A DNA stretch of 64,000 nt, from NCBI RefSeq assembly GCF_001953885.1, contig NZ_MQUS01000008.1, positions 99,308-163,307 on the forward strand, written 5' to 3'. Below, in pieces: positions 18,007-26,548 of this stretch. The translations under genes were made by a program, and so were the position numbers. The DNA comes from Streptomyces sp. IMTB 2501. GTDB taxonomy: Bacteria; Actinomycetota; Actinomycetes; Streptomycetales; Streptomycetaceae. Under the pieces are notes generated by a model. The model ran no database searches and was not told where the DNA came from. It was given only the letters and a program-made list of their open reading frames with translations. Each line of letters starts with the position of its first letter. The stretch's first letter is position 1.

Positions 18007-19527
18007 TCAGAGGCCGGTCACCCCGTCCGTCGCCCCGTCCGGGGCCGCGTCCAGGAACAGCCGACGCCAGGTCTCCGGCCCCGGATAGCCGTCCGCCGCG
18101 CCGCCGCGCCAGCCCTGGGCGCGCTGGAAGGCCTCCACCGCACGCCGGTCCGCATCGCCCCAGCGCGGGCCGGGAGCGGCGGCGTAGAACCTGCCGAACC
18201 CCTTCTTCACAAGCTGGCGGCCCAGCTGTGTGATGTACGCGTTCTCCGCGCCCGGACGGAAGTAGTTCCGGCCGGGATAGCCGGACACCCCGTGCGAGAC
18301 GGCCCGGACCGCCGCGGCCACGCCCGGCGCGTGGCCCTTGCCCGCGTGGCTCTTGCCCGCGTGGCCCTTGCCCGCGTGGCCCTTGCCCTGACCCGTGATG
18401 TCCTTGCCATGGCCCGAGACGTCCTTGCCCCTGCCGGCGATGTCCTTGCTCTGGCCAGCGATGTCCTTCCCCTTCCCGGTGATGTCCTTGCCCTTCCCCT
18501 TCGCCGCGATGTTCTTGCCCTTGCCGGTGACCAGCAGCTCCCAGGTCTGCGGGCCGGGCAGCCCGTTCGCGTCGGCGCCGCTCCAGCCCTGGGCGAGCTG
18601 GAACGCCCGGGTGGCCTGCCGGTCCGCCTCGCCCCAGGTCGGTCCGGGCCCCTTGGCGTAGTACGAGCCGGCGCCCCTGGCCACCAGCATCTGACCGAGC
18701 CGGGTGACGTACGCGTTGCTGGCGCCGGGACCGAAGGAGGCGGCGCCCGGATAGGTGTTCTTCGGCTTGGCGTCGGCCGCCTGCGCGCCCGCTGTGTCCA
18801 CGGTCACGCCCTTGTAGCGGTAGGGGACGTACTTGTCGGTGTGGCTCCAGTAGGGGTACGGCGTGGGCTGTGTGCGGGTGTGCGGGGGTGTCTGCTCGTA
18901 GACGGTGTAGTTGACGTGCGTGTAGTCCGTCCAGCCGCCGAAGATCACCACATGCGAGCCGCTCTCGGGGTTGTCCGGGTTGTGGTACAGCAGGATGTCT
19001 CCGGGCTGCAGCTCCTCCTTGGTGATCTTCACGCCGAACGAGCCGAGGCTGCCGGTCCACTCGTTGCCGGGCAGGCCCCAGGCCATGGAGACATAGCCCG
19101 AGCAGTCCTGCCGGTACCCGTCGGACCAGAAGTCGTTCATGCTGTACGGCACCTGGGCGGTCACCCAGGTCTTGGCCCGGTTGATGATCTGGGTCCGGGT
19201 GCTCGCGGGGATCGGGTTGCTGGGCCTGGCGGGCTTGCCGGCCGGGCCGTGCAGCGGTGCCCTGGGACCCTGGGGGGTCTGCGGGTCGCCGTCGTCAGGG
19301 ACGTGGGGGCGCTGCTCGGCGGGCCGTCCGGGGGCGAGGGCGGCGGCCGGGGCGGCCGCGCCGAGGACGGCGGAGGCGGCGGCCACGGCCACGATGCCGC
19401 AGGCGGCGGCCGGGCGGCCGGCGGAGCGGGCGGACGACAGGCGGGGACCGACCCGTCGCCCTCGCACGCAGCCGGGGCAGTCGCAGTCGCTCGCGGGGTC
19501 GAATTCCGCGAACACCGGAGTCGCCAT
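18007..19527 (-). CDS. Secreted NlpC/P60-like, dual peptidoglycan-binding protein
   Basis: A 506-residue exported protein. The N-terminus carries a Cys-rich patch (SDCDCPGC, 13-20) and a hydrophobic signal (about 42-65). A papain-like cell-wall hydrolase/amidase domain follows, with probable catalytic Cys142 (DCSGYVSMAW) and His192 (GSHVVIFGG). Two peptidoglycan-binding modules (about 266-332 and 424-491, both with FQxAQGW and PGPxTW) flank a lysine/glycine repeat linker at 344-400. It probably cleaves or remodels peptidoglycan. The ATG at 19527 is chosen because upstream sequence lacks coding features. Confidence 0.8.
   Translation of the reverse strand: MATPVFAEFDPASDCDCPGCVRGRRVGPRLSSARSAGRPAAACGIVAVAAASAVLGAAAPAAALAPGRPAEQRPHVPDDGDPQTPQGPRAPLHGPAGKPARPSNPIPASTRTQIINRAKTWVTAQVPYSMNDFWSDGYRQDCSGYVSMAWGLPGNEWTGSLGSFGVKITKEELQPGDILLYHNPDNPESGSHVVIFGGWTDYTHVNYTVYEQTPPHTRTQPTPYPYWSHTDKYVPYRYKGVTVDTAGAQAADAKPKNTYPGAASFGPGASNAYVTRLGQMLVARGAGSYYAKGPGPTWGEADRQATRAFQLAQGWSGADANGLPGPQTWELLVTGKGKNIAAKGKGKDITGKGKDIAGQSKDIAGRGKDVSGHGKDITGQGKGHAGKGHAGKSHAGKGHAPGVAAAVRAVSHGVSGYPGRNYFRPGAENAYITQLGRQLVKKGFGRFYAAAPGPRWGDADRRAVEAFQRAQGWRGGAADGYPGPETWRRLFLDAAPDGATDGVTGL
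18328..18498 (-). repeat. In-frame heptad/pentad repeat linker
   Basis: Codons 344-400 of the peptidoglycan-binding protein are tandem repeats: six 21 bp units (GKGKDIT, GKGKDIA, GQSKDIA, GRGKDVS, GHGKDIT, GQGKGHA) then three 15 bp units (GKGHA, GKSHA, GKGHA). The linker is strongly basic and probably binds anionic wall polymers or acts as a flexible spacer. Confidence 0.85.
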
Positions 19528-19723
19528 GCGATCTGCCTCACATTCGGATGGGATTTGTCCGCTAGTGTGCACGTTGGTCAGTTTCCCAACTGTCCACCCG
19601 ACCGCCACTTTGACGGTCCGAATGATGTACACGGCCCTTCGGCGGCGGGCCGGCCGCCGTGGGGTGGCCCGGAGGTGGTCAAAGGCACCCCCGAAGGTCG
19701 GGTAGAGTTATCTCCGTCAGCAG

Positions 19724-19797
19724 GCGCCGCTAGCTCAGTTGGTTAGAGCAGCTGACTCTTAATCAGCGGGTCCGGGGTTCGAGTCCCTGGCGGCGCA
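19724..19797 (+). tRNA. tRNA-Lys (anticodon CTT), second copy
   Basis: 74 nt, identical to the copy at 14278. TGGTCA (19676-19681) and TAGAGT (19703-19708) are spaced as in the first copy, but here the leader before the tRNA is only about 15 nt. No integrated element or attachment-site duplication is visible next to it. Confidence 0.97.
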
Positions 19798-19803
19798 CCG
19801 ACC

Positions 19804-19835
19804 GAAAGGCCCCTCGCGAAAGCGGGGGGCCTTTC
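19804..19835 (+). terminator. tRNA-Lys terminator hairpin
   Basis: The inverted repeat GAAAGGCCCC (from 19804) and GGGGCCTTTC (to 19835) lies 6 bp after the tRNA. Confidence 0.65.
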
Positions 19836-19837
19836 GC

Positions 19838-20146
19838 ATGTACCCGAACGCCCTGGAGGGCGCGGGTCCGTATGTCCGCCGTGAAGCGGGGCCCGGCGTC
19901 CTGGTGGGCGGTGACGCGGACCGTGTCGGCGGTCGGCGGGGCTGCCTCGATCCAGCACGGGCGGTCGAGTTCGACGTAGCGGTGGAAGGACGTCGCAAGC
20001 CGGCCGCCGAGTGCGCCGTCGCGGTGCCGGCGTCCTGGGCGCTGTACGAGCTGGTGGAGAAGCCGCTCGTGCGCCGCTGGTCCCACCCCCGTACCCCCTC
20101 AGCCCGCACCTCGGGGGACTCCCCCGCCCGGGCCGGTGCGGGCTGA
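19838..20146 (+). pseudogene. Possible acyltransferase-3 C-terminal remnant
   Basis: A 102-codon open frame contains CAVAVPASWALYELVEKP followed by LVRRW, which reads like the last membrane helix and tail of an acyltransferase-3 (OafA-type) protein (SW.LY.LVE.P). Nothing upstream in this frame resembles the rest of the family, and no ribosome-binding site precedes the ATG. It is most simply a decayed fragment. Frames on the other strand run antisense through the tRNA and are not supported. Confidence 0.3.
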
Positions 20147-20218
20147 GGGCCCCTGTGTCACATCCCCGGCCGGATCGGCGCGCGGCGTCCGGGGGTCCGC
20201 CCGCCACGACCCCGCCCA

Positions 20219-20404
20219 CACAAACCACCCGCAACACCGAGCGCCCCACCACCACGCCCAACCGCACCAGACACCTACCACCGGAGATACGACACCGCCC
20301 CTGACAGCCCCGCATGCAGGCCACGCCGCCGAAGGCCACGACCTCGCCCGCACAAACCACCCGCAACACCGAGCGCCCCACCACCAGACCCAACCGCACC
20401 AGAC
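20219..20404. repeat. Two 54 bp direct repeats, 132 bp apart
   Basis: Copies at 20219-20272 and 20351-20404 differ at only two or three positions around the middle and begin CACAAACCACCCGCAACACC. They are C-rich on this strand and occupy the non-coding gap upstream of the GntR gene. Together with the acyltransferase remnant, this 650 bp gap between 19798 and 20449 looks like decayed sequence. Confidence 0.7.
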
Positions 20405-20449
20405 GTCGGTGCAGGTTCAGCCCCGGCGCGGGTCGCGTACCCTCTGGCC

Positions 20450-21199
20450 ATGGCAGCCCGGGACCTTCAGGAGCGGATCAAGAAGCTGATCGTGGACCGG
20501 CGGCTGCCCTCGGGAGCCCCGCTGCCGACCGAGCCGGAGCTGATGGAGTACCTCGGCGCGAGCCGGAACTCCGTGCGCGAGGCGCTGAAGGCGCTGCAGG
20601 CGATGGGGATCGTGGAGATCCGGCACGGGTTCGGGACGTACGTCGGCTCGATGTCCTTCGCGCCGATGATCGAGGGGCTGGCCTTCCGCACCGTCGCCGG
20701 CCACTACCGGGGCGAGGACTCGCTGCTGCAGCTGCTGGAGCTGCGCGAGGCCGTGGAGACCGGGCTGGTCTCACGGCTGGCCGGGCGGCTGCCCGAGGCG
20801 GACCTCGTCGAACTGGACGCCCTCGTGCTCCGTATGGAACGGGAGGCCGCCGAGGGGGCGAGCCTCGCCGAGACCGACCGGGCCTTTCACGCCACCCTCT
20901 ACCGGGGGCTGGACAACGTGTTGCTGAGCGAGGTGCTGGAGGCGTTCTGGGACGCCTTCCACCGGGTGCAGCGGGATCTGGTGGGCGTGCCGCAGGACCC
21001 CAGGGTCACCTGCCGGCAGCACCGGGAGATCCTGGACGCGGTCCGGTCCGGCGACTCGATGCGGGCGGAGGAGGCCATAAGAGACCACTTCGGCAACATC
21101 CGTGTCCGTCTCTCCGCCACCGGCGCACCCCGGCCTCCCGAGACCACCGGCGCACCCCGGCAACCCGAGCCCCACACGCGCCACAATGAACGGGTTTGA
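20450..21199 (+). CDS. GntR family regulator with FCD domain (FadR subfamily)
   Basis: A 249-residue repressor-type protein with an N-terminal GntR winged helix (PLPTEPELMEYLGASRNSVREALKAL, about residues 20-49) and an all-helical FCD ligand-binding domain (LLELREAVETGL, then DRAFHATLY and HREILDAV). FCD domains bind small carboxylates with a metal. It precedes the cslA operon in the same direction with a 316 bp gap, so it may or may not control it. The tail after about residue 222 is Pro-rich. Confidence 0.85.
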   Translation: MAARDLQERIKKLIVDRRLPSGAPLPTEPELMEYLGASRNSVREALKALQAMGIVEIRHGFGTYVGSMSFAPMIEGLAFRTVAGHYRGEDSLLQLLELREAVETGLVSRLAGRLPEADLVELDALVLRMEREAAEGASLAETDRAFHATLYRGLDNVLLSEVLEAFWDAFHRVQRDLVGVPQDPRVTCRQHREILDAVRSGDSMRAEEAIRDHFGNIRVRLSATGAPRPPETTGAPRQPEPHTRHNERV

Positions 21200-21515
21200 G
21201 CGGTAAACACCGTGTTTCCCGTCTTGCGATCATGCGGAGCACCGTAGAAACCTGGATGTCCAAGCTGCCGCCGTTTGACGGGAGTTGGGGGGAAGCAACC
21301 GGTTGCCGGACCCGCGGGGAGGGGGCCCCGTTCATGAACCGGTGCCGAGGGGGGCATCAATGCAACCGGAAGGTCGCCGTCCCGTGTCTGTACGGTGGGG
21401 AAGACGTGGGGACTGCGCACTGCCACTGAACCGTGCGTGCGGGCTTTAGGGGAGCTTGCCGCGCGGCAAAGAACCGACGAAACACGCGGTGACCTGCGTG
21501 TGGGGGGAATGACTC
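21200..21515 (+). promoter_or_regulatory. Long leader/promoter region of cslA
   Basis: This 316 bp gap has no supported gene. It holds the near-perfect inverted repeat GGTAAACAC-C-GTGTTTCCC (21202-21220) just after the GntR gene and the perfect 12 bp palindrome GCAACCGGTTGC (21295-21306). Several GGGG-rich tracts follow. A structured 5' leader or operator set is likely; I could not match it to a known riboswitch. Confidence 0.4.
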
Positions 21516-23495
21516 ATGACGTCGACGCCGACGGGCGCCGGACCGAGCCACGCTCACGACGATCCGTCACAGACCGCACAGCTCCGGGCGATCGGGCACC
21601 GGACGGGCCAGTTCCGCCGGATAAGGAAGAGCCTGCCGAGATACGACTACGAGCACTACAGCCGGCTCGCGGGCCCCCTGACCCAGCCTGATCCGACCAG
21701 GCCCTACAGGGTGCAGTACCGTTCGCTGCTGTCGCAGGAGCCGCATCGCGTCCGCGCCGCGCTCATGCTGGGCGCGGCTCCCGTGCTCTCCCTGGTCCTG
21801 CTGTTCTGGCTGCTCCAGCCCGAGCACTGGACCCAACGCGACTATCCCGCCCACGACTTCCTGCCGGCCCTCGACACCGTCATGCTCGTCTCGATCGGAC
21901 TGATCGAGTTCTTCCGCTGCATGAACGTGCTGTCCAACGCGCACGCCACCCTCGTCGCCCGCGACCCGGTCCCGGTCGTGCCCGAGACCGGCACCCGCGT
22001 CGCCTTCCTCACCTCCTTCGTGCCCGGCAAGGAGCCGCTGGAGATGGTGACGAAGACCCTGGAAGCGGCGGTGAAGCTGCGCCACCGGGGCCTGCTGCAC
22101 GTGTGGCTGCTGGACGAGGGCGACGACCCGGCGGTCAAGGAGGTCTGCGCCCGGCTCGGCGTGCACCACTTCACCCGCAAGGGCGTCGCCCGGTGGAACC
22201 AGGCCAAGGGCCCGCACCGCGCCAGGACCAAGCACGGCAACTACAACGCCTGGCTGGAGGCGCACGGCGGCGACTACGACTTCTTCGCCTCCGTCGACAC
22301 CGACCACGTACCGCTGCCCAACTACCTGGAGCGGATGCTCGGTTACTTCCGCGACCCGGACGTCGGCTTCGTCATCGGCCCGCAGGTCTACGGCAACTAC
22401 GACACGTTCGTCACCAAGGCCGCGGAGTCCCAGCAGTTCCTCTTCCACGCCCTGATCCAGCGCGCCGGCAACCGCTACGGCGCCCCCATGTTCGTGGGCA
22501 CCTCGAACGCCGTGCGCATCGGTGCCATCAAGCAGATCGGCGGCCTGTACGACTCGATCACCGAGGACATGGCGACGGGCTTCGAGATGCACCGCGCCAA
22601 GAACCCGGCGACGGGCCGGAAGTGGAAGTCGGTCTACACCCCGGACGTGCTGGCGGTGGGCGAGGGACCAGGCGCCTGGACGGACTTCTTCACCCAGCAG
22701 CTGCGCTGGTCCCGGGGCACGTACGAGACGATCCTCAAGCAGTACTGGAAGGGCCTGTTCACGCTGGGACCGGGCAAGCTCTTCAACTACACGATGATGA
22801 TCATCTTCTATCCGATGTCCGCCCTCAACTGGATCCTCGCCGCGCTGAGCTGCGCGCTGTTCCTGGGCCTCGGCGCCTCGGGTGTGAACATCGACCCGAC
22901 CGTGTGGCTGATGCTGTACGGCAACGCCTCCGCGCTCCAGATCGGCCTGTACATCTGGAACCGGCGGCACAACGTCTCCCCGCACGAGCCGGAGGGTTCG
23001 GGCGGTGTGGCGGGCATGGTGATGTCAGCCCTGTCGGCCCCCGTCTACGCCCGCTCCCTGATGGATGCCGTACTGCGCCGCAAGAGCAAGTTCGTGGTGA
23101 CGCCCAAGGGTGAATCGGCAAGCCCCGACACGTTGTTCGGGACGTTCCGGATCCACTGGTTCTTCATCCTGGTCTTCGCCGGCTCGCTCGCCGCCGGCTT
23201 CGCGTTCGGGCACTCCCACCCCGCGATGATCACCTGGGCGTCCTTCGCCCTGCTGATCACCGCGTCACCGATCTTCGCCTGGCAGTACGCGCTGCGGCGG
23301 GAGCAGCGGAAGCCCACGGCGGCCGTCGCCGAACCGCAGGCCGCACCTCCGTACACGGGCCACCCGCCGCACGTCCCGCAACAGCGGCCCACCTGGGCGG
23401 CGTCCGGGCACGGGGAGCGGAGCGCGGACCGGAGCGGGGAGAACGAGCAGACCATGCAGATCGCCCTTGGCGGACTTGGGGGACGTAAGGAATGA
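21516..23495 (+). CDS. cslA: Cellulose synthase-like glycosyltransferase CslA
   Basis: A 659-residue membrane glycosyltransferase family 2 protein. It shows the processive-synthase pattern (LLDEGDD, SVDTDHV, ITEDMATG, QQLRW), two N-terminal membrane helices and about four C-terminal ones. In Streptomyces CslA makes a beta-glycan at hyphal tips that is needed for attachment, erect growth and morphogenesis. The stop overlaps the glxA start (ATGA), which is the known cslA-glxA arrangement. The last 90 residues are Pro/Gln-rich and cytoplasmic. Confidence 0.95.
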   Translation: MTSTPTGAGPSHAHDDPSQTAQLRAIGHRTGQFRRIRKSLPRYDYEHYSRLAGPLTQPDPTRPYRVQYRSLLSQEPHRVRAALMLGAAPVLSLVLLFWLLQPEHWTQRDYPAHDFLPALDTVMLVSIGLIEFFRCMNVLSNAHATLVARDPVPVVPETGTRVAFLTSFVPGKEPLEMVTKTLEAAVKLRHRGLLHVWLLDEGDDPAVKEVCARLGVHHFTRKGVARWNQAKGPHRARTKHGNYNAWLEAHGGDYDFFASVDTDHVPLPNYLERMLGYFRDPDVGFVIGPQVYGNYDTFVTKAAESQQFLFHALIQRAGNRYGAPMFVGTSNAVRIGAIKQIGGLYDSITEDMATGFEMHRAKNPATGRKWKSVYTPDVLAVGEGPGAWTDFFTQQLRWSRGTYETILKQYWKGLFTLGPGKLFNYTMMIIFYPMSALNWILAALSCALFLGLGASGVNIDPTVWLMLYGNASALQIGLYIWNRRHNVSPHEPEGSGGVAGMVMSALSAPVYARSLMDAVLRRKSKFVVTPKGESASPDTLFGTFRIHWFFILVFAGSLAAGFAFGHSHPAMITWASFALLITASPIFAWQYALRREQRKPTAAVAEPQAAPPYTGHPPHVPQQRPTWAASGHGERSADRSGENEQTMQIALGGLGGRKE

Positions 23496-25426
23496 AGGAC
23501 CAGGCCGGCCGCCGTCGTGCCCGCAGGCTTGCGATCGGTACGGCGGTGGTACTCGCGCTGGCCGGGATGAACGGGCCGTGGCTGTACCGCTTCGGCACCG
23601 CGCAATACCACCAGTACAAGATCAACAGACCCGAGTACAAGGCCGAGAACGGCCACTGGGACATCATCGAGTTCCCGCCGGAGTACCGCCAGGACACCAT
23701 CCACGCGGCGCTCCTGCACACCGGCAAGGTGCTGCTGGTCGCGGGCTCGGGCAACAACCAGGACAACTTCGACAAGAAGAAGTTCGACACCCGGATCTGG
23801 GACCCGGTCAAGGGCACGATCAAGAAGATACCCACGCCCAACGACCTGTTCTGCACCGGCCACACCCAGCTGGCCGACGGCAATCTGCTGATCGCCGGCG
23901 GCACCAAGCGGTACGAGAAGCTCAAGGGTGACGTCAAGAAGGCCGGCGGCGTCATGATCCTCTACAACGAGAACCCGGACAAGCCGATCACCCTGCCCGC
24001 CGGCACCAGGTTCACCGGCAAGACCAACGGAAGGACGTTCGTCTCGCAGGACTCCGTGCTCCTTCCGCGCGCCCGGAAGGTCTTCGACAGCACCGGCAAG
24101 TGGCTGCGGAACAACCCCGGTTACGGCCGTGTCTACGTCGAGGCGCAGCAGGAGGGCACCCAGTACGAGACCGGCACCCAGGACAACTACCGGATCCAGG
24201 GCCTGAGCGGCGCCGACGCGCGCAACACCTATGGCATCGCGCAGAAGCTCGCGCTCGACAAGAAGGACTTCGAAGGGATCAAGGACTCCTACGAGTTCGA
24301 TCCGGTCGCCGAGCGGTACATCAAGGTCGACCCGATGAACGAGGCCCGCTGGTACCCGACGCTGACGACCCTGTCGGACGGGAAGATCCTCAGCGTCTCC
24401 GGTCTCGACGACATCGGTCAGCTGGTGCCGGGCAAGAACGAGATCTTCGACCCGAAGACCAGGACGTGGACGTACACCCGGACGACCCGGCAGTTCCCGA
24501 CGTATCCGGCGCTGTTCCTGATGCAGAACGGGAAGATCTTCTATTCGGGTTCGAACGCGGGGTACGGACCGGACAACGTCGGCCGGGAACCGGGCATTTG
24601 GGACGTGGACACCAACAAGTTCACCAAGCTGCCCGGGCTCAGCGATCCGGACATGATGGAGACCTCCGGGACCGTGCTGCTGCCTCCGGCGCAGAACGAG
24701 AAGTTCATGGTGATCGGGGGCGGCGGCGTCGGTGAGTCCAAGCTGTCGAGCAACAAGACACGGCTCATCGGCCTGAAGGACCCGAATCCCAGGTTCGTGG
24801 ACGGGCCCGAGCTGGAGGAGGGGACCCGGTATCCGCAGACCTCGATCCTGCCCGACGACACGGTGCTGGTGAGCGGTGGCTCGGAGGACTACCGGGGACG
24901 CGGCGACTCCAACATCCTGCGGGCGCGGCTGTACCACCCGGACAGCAACAGCTTCACTCAGGTCGCCGATCCCCTGGTGGGCCGGAACTACCACTCCGGG
25001 TCGATCCTGCTGCCGGACGGGCGGGTGATGTTCTTCGGGTCCGACTCGCTGTACGGGGACAAGGCGAACACCAAGCCGGGGAAGTTCGAGCAGCGGATCG
25101 AGATCTACACACCGCCGTATCTCTACCGGGACTCCCGGCCGACGCTCAGTGGCGGGCCCCAGACGATCGCGCGGGGTGCGTCGGGGACGTTCACTTCGGA
25201 TCACGCGTCGAGCATCAAGAAGGTGCGGCTGATCCGGCCGAGTGCGTCCACGCATGTGACGGATGTGGATCAGCGGTCCATCGCGCTGGACTTCAGGACG
25301 TCCGGGGACAAGATCACGGTGACCGTGCCGGAGAACCGGGATCTGGTGCAGTCCGGTTGGTACATGGTGTTCGTGGACGACGACCAGGGGACGCCGTCCG
25401 AGGCTCAATGGGTCAGGGTCCCGTAG
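23492..25426 (+). CDS. glxA: Copper radical oxidase GlxA
   Basis: A 644-residue galactose-oxidase-like enzyme anchored or exported by an N-terminal hydrophobic segment (about 11-28). Cys121 in NDLFCTGHTQ matches the cysteine of the Tyr-Cys cofactor in Streptomyces lividans GlxA, and RWYPTLTTL and RNYHSGSILLPDG are the kelch-type copper-site segments. A DUF1929-like beta domain ends the protein. GlxA oxidises the glycan made by CslA and is essential for its deposition. It is translationally coupled to cslA. Confidence 0.95.
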   Translation: MKDQAGRRRARRLAIGTAVVLALAGMNGPWLYRFGTAQYHQYKINRPEYKAENGHWDIIEFPPEYRQDTIHAALLHTGKVLLVAGSGNNQDNFDKKKFDTRIWDPVKGTIKKIPTPNDLFCTGHTQLADGNLLIAGGTKRYEKLKGDVKKAGGVMILYNENPDKPITLPAGTRFTGKTNGRTFVSQDSVLLPRARKVFDSTGKWLRNNPGYGRVYVEAQQEGTQYETGTQDNYRIQGLSGADARNTYGIAQKLALDKKDFEGIKDSYEFDPVAERYIKVDPMNEARWYPTLTTLSDGKILSVSGLDDIGQLVPGKNEIFDPKTRTWTYTRTTRQFPTYPALFLMQNGKIFYSGSNAGYGPDNVGREPGIWDVDTNKFTKLPGLSDPDMMETSGTVLLPPAQNEKFMVIGGGGVGESKLSSNKTRLIGLKDPNPRFVDGPELEEGTRYPQTSILPDDTVLVSGGSEDYRGRGDSNILRARLYHPDSNSFTQVADPLVGRNYHSGSILLPDGRVMFFGSDSLYGDKANTKPGKFEQRIEIYTPPYLYRDSRPTLSGGPQTIARGASGTFTSDHASSIKKVRLIRPSASTHVTDVDQRSIALDFRTSGDKITVTVPENRDLVQSGWYMVFVDDDQGTPSEAQWVRVP

Positions 25427-26449
25427 TCACTTGCTGTTCCCGGCAAGGGCGAGTGCGTAACTCGTCCACCAGTCCCCCGCCTTCGGCCCGCCCTTGCACG
25501 TGCCGTCGGACTCGCCCGGACGCTTGACCCACAGGTAGGCGTCCACCAGGGGGTCGGCCGTCTTCGTCGTCGGGGGCTCTCCCAGGGCCCGGCCCGGTGG
25601 GTTGCACCAGCGCTGGGCCGGGTCGCCGGACGTGTAGGGGCCGTTGCCGTTGCGGCTGGTGTCGATGACGAAGTGTTTGTCGCCCAGCTTCGACGAGAGT
25701 TGCTTGCCGTAGGCGATGGAGTCCTGGGTGGAGTAGAAGTTGGAGACGTTGACGGCGAAGCCGTCGGCCTGGGCGATGCCTGCCTGTTGGAGGGGCTGGA
25801 GGATCTGGTCGGGGTGGCCCCAGCCGGGGTTGCCCGCGTCCAGGTAGACCTTGGTGTTCTTCAGGGACTTGAGCTTGGCGATCGCGCCCTTGAGGAGGTC
25901 GTAGCGCTCCTCGTGGAACTGGGCCGGGGTGCAGCCGTCGGCAAGGTGGAGTACGGCGTCAGGTTCCAGGATCACGATGGCGGAACGGTCCTCGATGCCC
26001 TGTGCCACACCGTCGATCCAGGCGCGGTAGGCGTTGCCGTCGGCGGCGCCGCCCTGGGAGTACTGGCCGCAGTCGCGGTGCGGGATGTCGTAGAGGACGA
26101 GCAGGGCCGTGCGGTCGGACTTATGAGCGGCCTCGGTGAAGCCGCGCGCCTCCTTCTCCGGGTTCTCCGGGCCGATCCACTCCCCCGTCGGCTGCTCGGC
26201 GATCTTCCGGAGCTGTTCGGCCTTCGTCTTGTCGCCGGACTTGGTGTAGGCGGTGAGCTGGCGGGCCGCGGTGCCGTCCGGGTTCACCCAGAACGGGTCG
26301 GCGGCCTTGGGCTGTTGGGTGATCCGGCCCCCGGAGTCGCCGTTCTTGTCCCCGCCGCCGGAGGAGCATCCGGCGAGCAGCAGTGCCGCCCCCAGCACGG
26401 CCGCCGCCGACGCCCGCGCGGAAGAACGGGCCCCCCTGCTGTCGTACAT
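25427..26449 (-). CDS. cslZ: GH6 endoglucanase lipoprotein (CslZ)
   Basis: A 340-residue glycoside hydrolase family 6 enzyme with a lipoprotein signal (LLLAGCSS). Catalytic segments are HRDCGQYSQGGA, AIVILEPDAV and HFVIDTSRNG. In the cslA-glxA locus this beta-1,4-glucanase is thought to trim or release the glycan. Its stop codon begins at the base after the glxA stop, so the genes converge with no gap. The ATG at 26449 follows GGGGGAAG. Confidence 0.9.
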   Translation of the reverse strand: MYDSRGARSSARASAAAVLGAALLLAGCSSGGGDKNGDSGGRITQQPKAADPFWVNPDGTAARQLTAYTKSGDKTKAEQLRKIAEQPTGEWIGPENPEKEARGFTEAAHKSDRTALLVLYDIPHRDCGQYSQGGAADGNAYRAWIDGVAQGIEDRSAIVILEPDAVLHLADGCTPAQFHEERYDLLKGAIAKLKSLKNTKVYLDAGNPGWGHPDQILQPLQQAGIAQADGFAVNVSNFYSTQDSIAYGKQLSSKLGDKHFVIDTSRNGNGPYTSGDPAQRWCNPPGRALGEPPTTKTADPLVDAYLWVKRPGESDGTCKGGPKAGDWWTSYALALAGNSK

Positions 26450-26548
26450 GCGCTTCCCCCTGGTCCCCCTGGGCGAACTTGGTCCGGGTGCCAATCGTGG
26501 CATATCCGGGCGGTCCGTCACGAGGCCGCGTGGTGGGGCGTACCGGAG

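Noticed and set aside
14278..19797. Integrative element between the tRNA-Lys twins
   Set aside because: The genes between the tRNAs are ordinary Streptomyces genes with no integrase, and the tRNA copies are complete rather than attachment-site fragments.
19743..20399. Reverse frame reading antisense through the second tRNA-Lys
   Set aside because: Its C-terminus is antisense tRNA and its N-terminus is translated direct repeats, so it is not a credible gene.
20219..20404. Possible two-repeat CRISPR or insertion-sequence ends
   Set aside because: The repeats are direct, 54 bp long and only two, with no cas genes, no transposase and no inverted termini.
21200..21515. Known riboswitch upstream of cslA
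   Set aside because: GGGG-rich sequence and palindromes suggest RNA structure, but I could not fit the cobalamin or c-di-AMP (ydaO) consensus.
23045..25408. 787-codon reverse frame over cslA/glxA
   Set aside because: It is antisense to glxA, whose motifs (Cys121 and others) are unambiguous.
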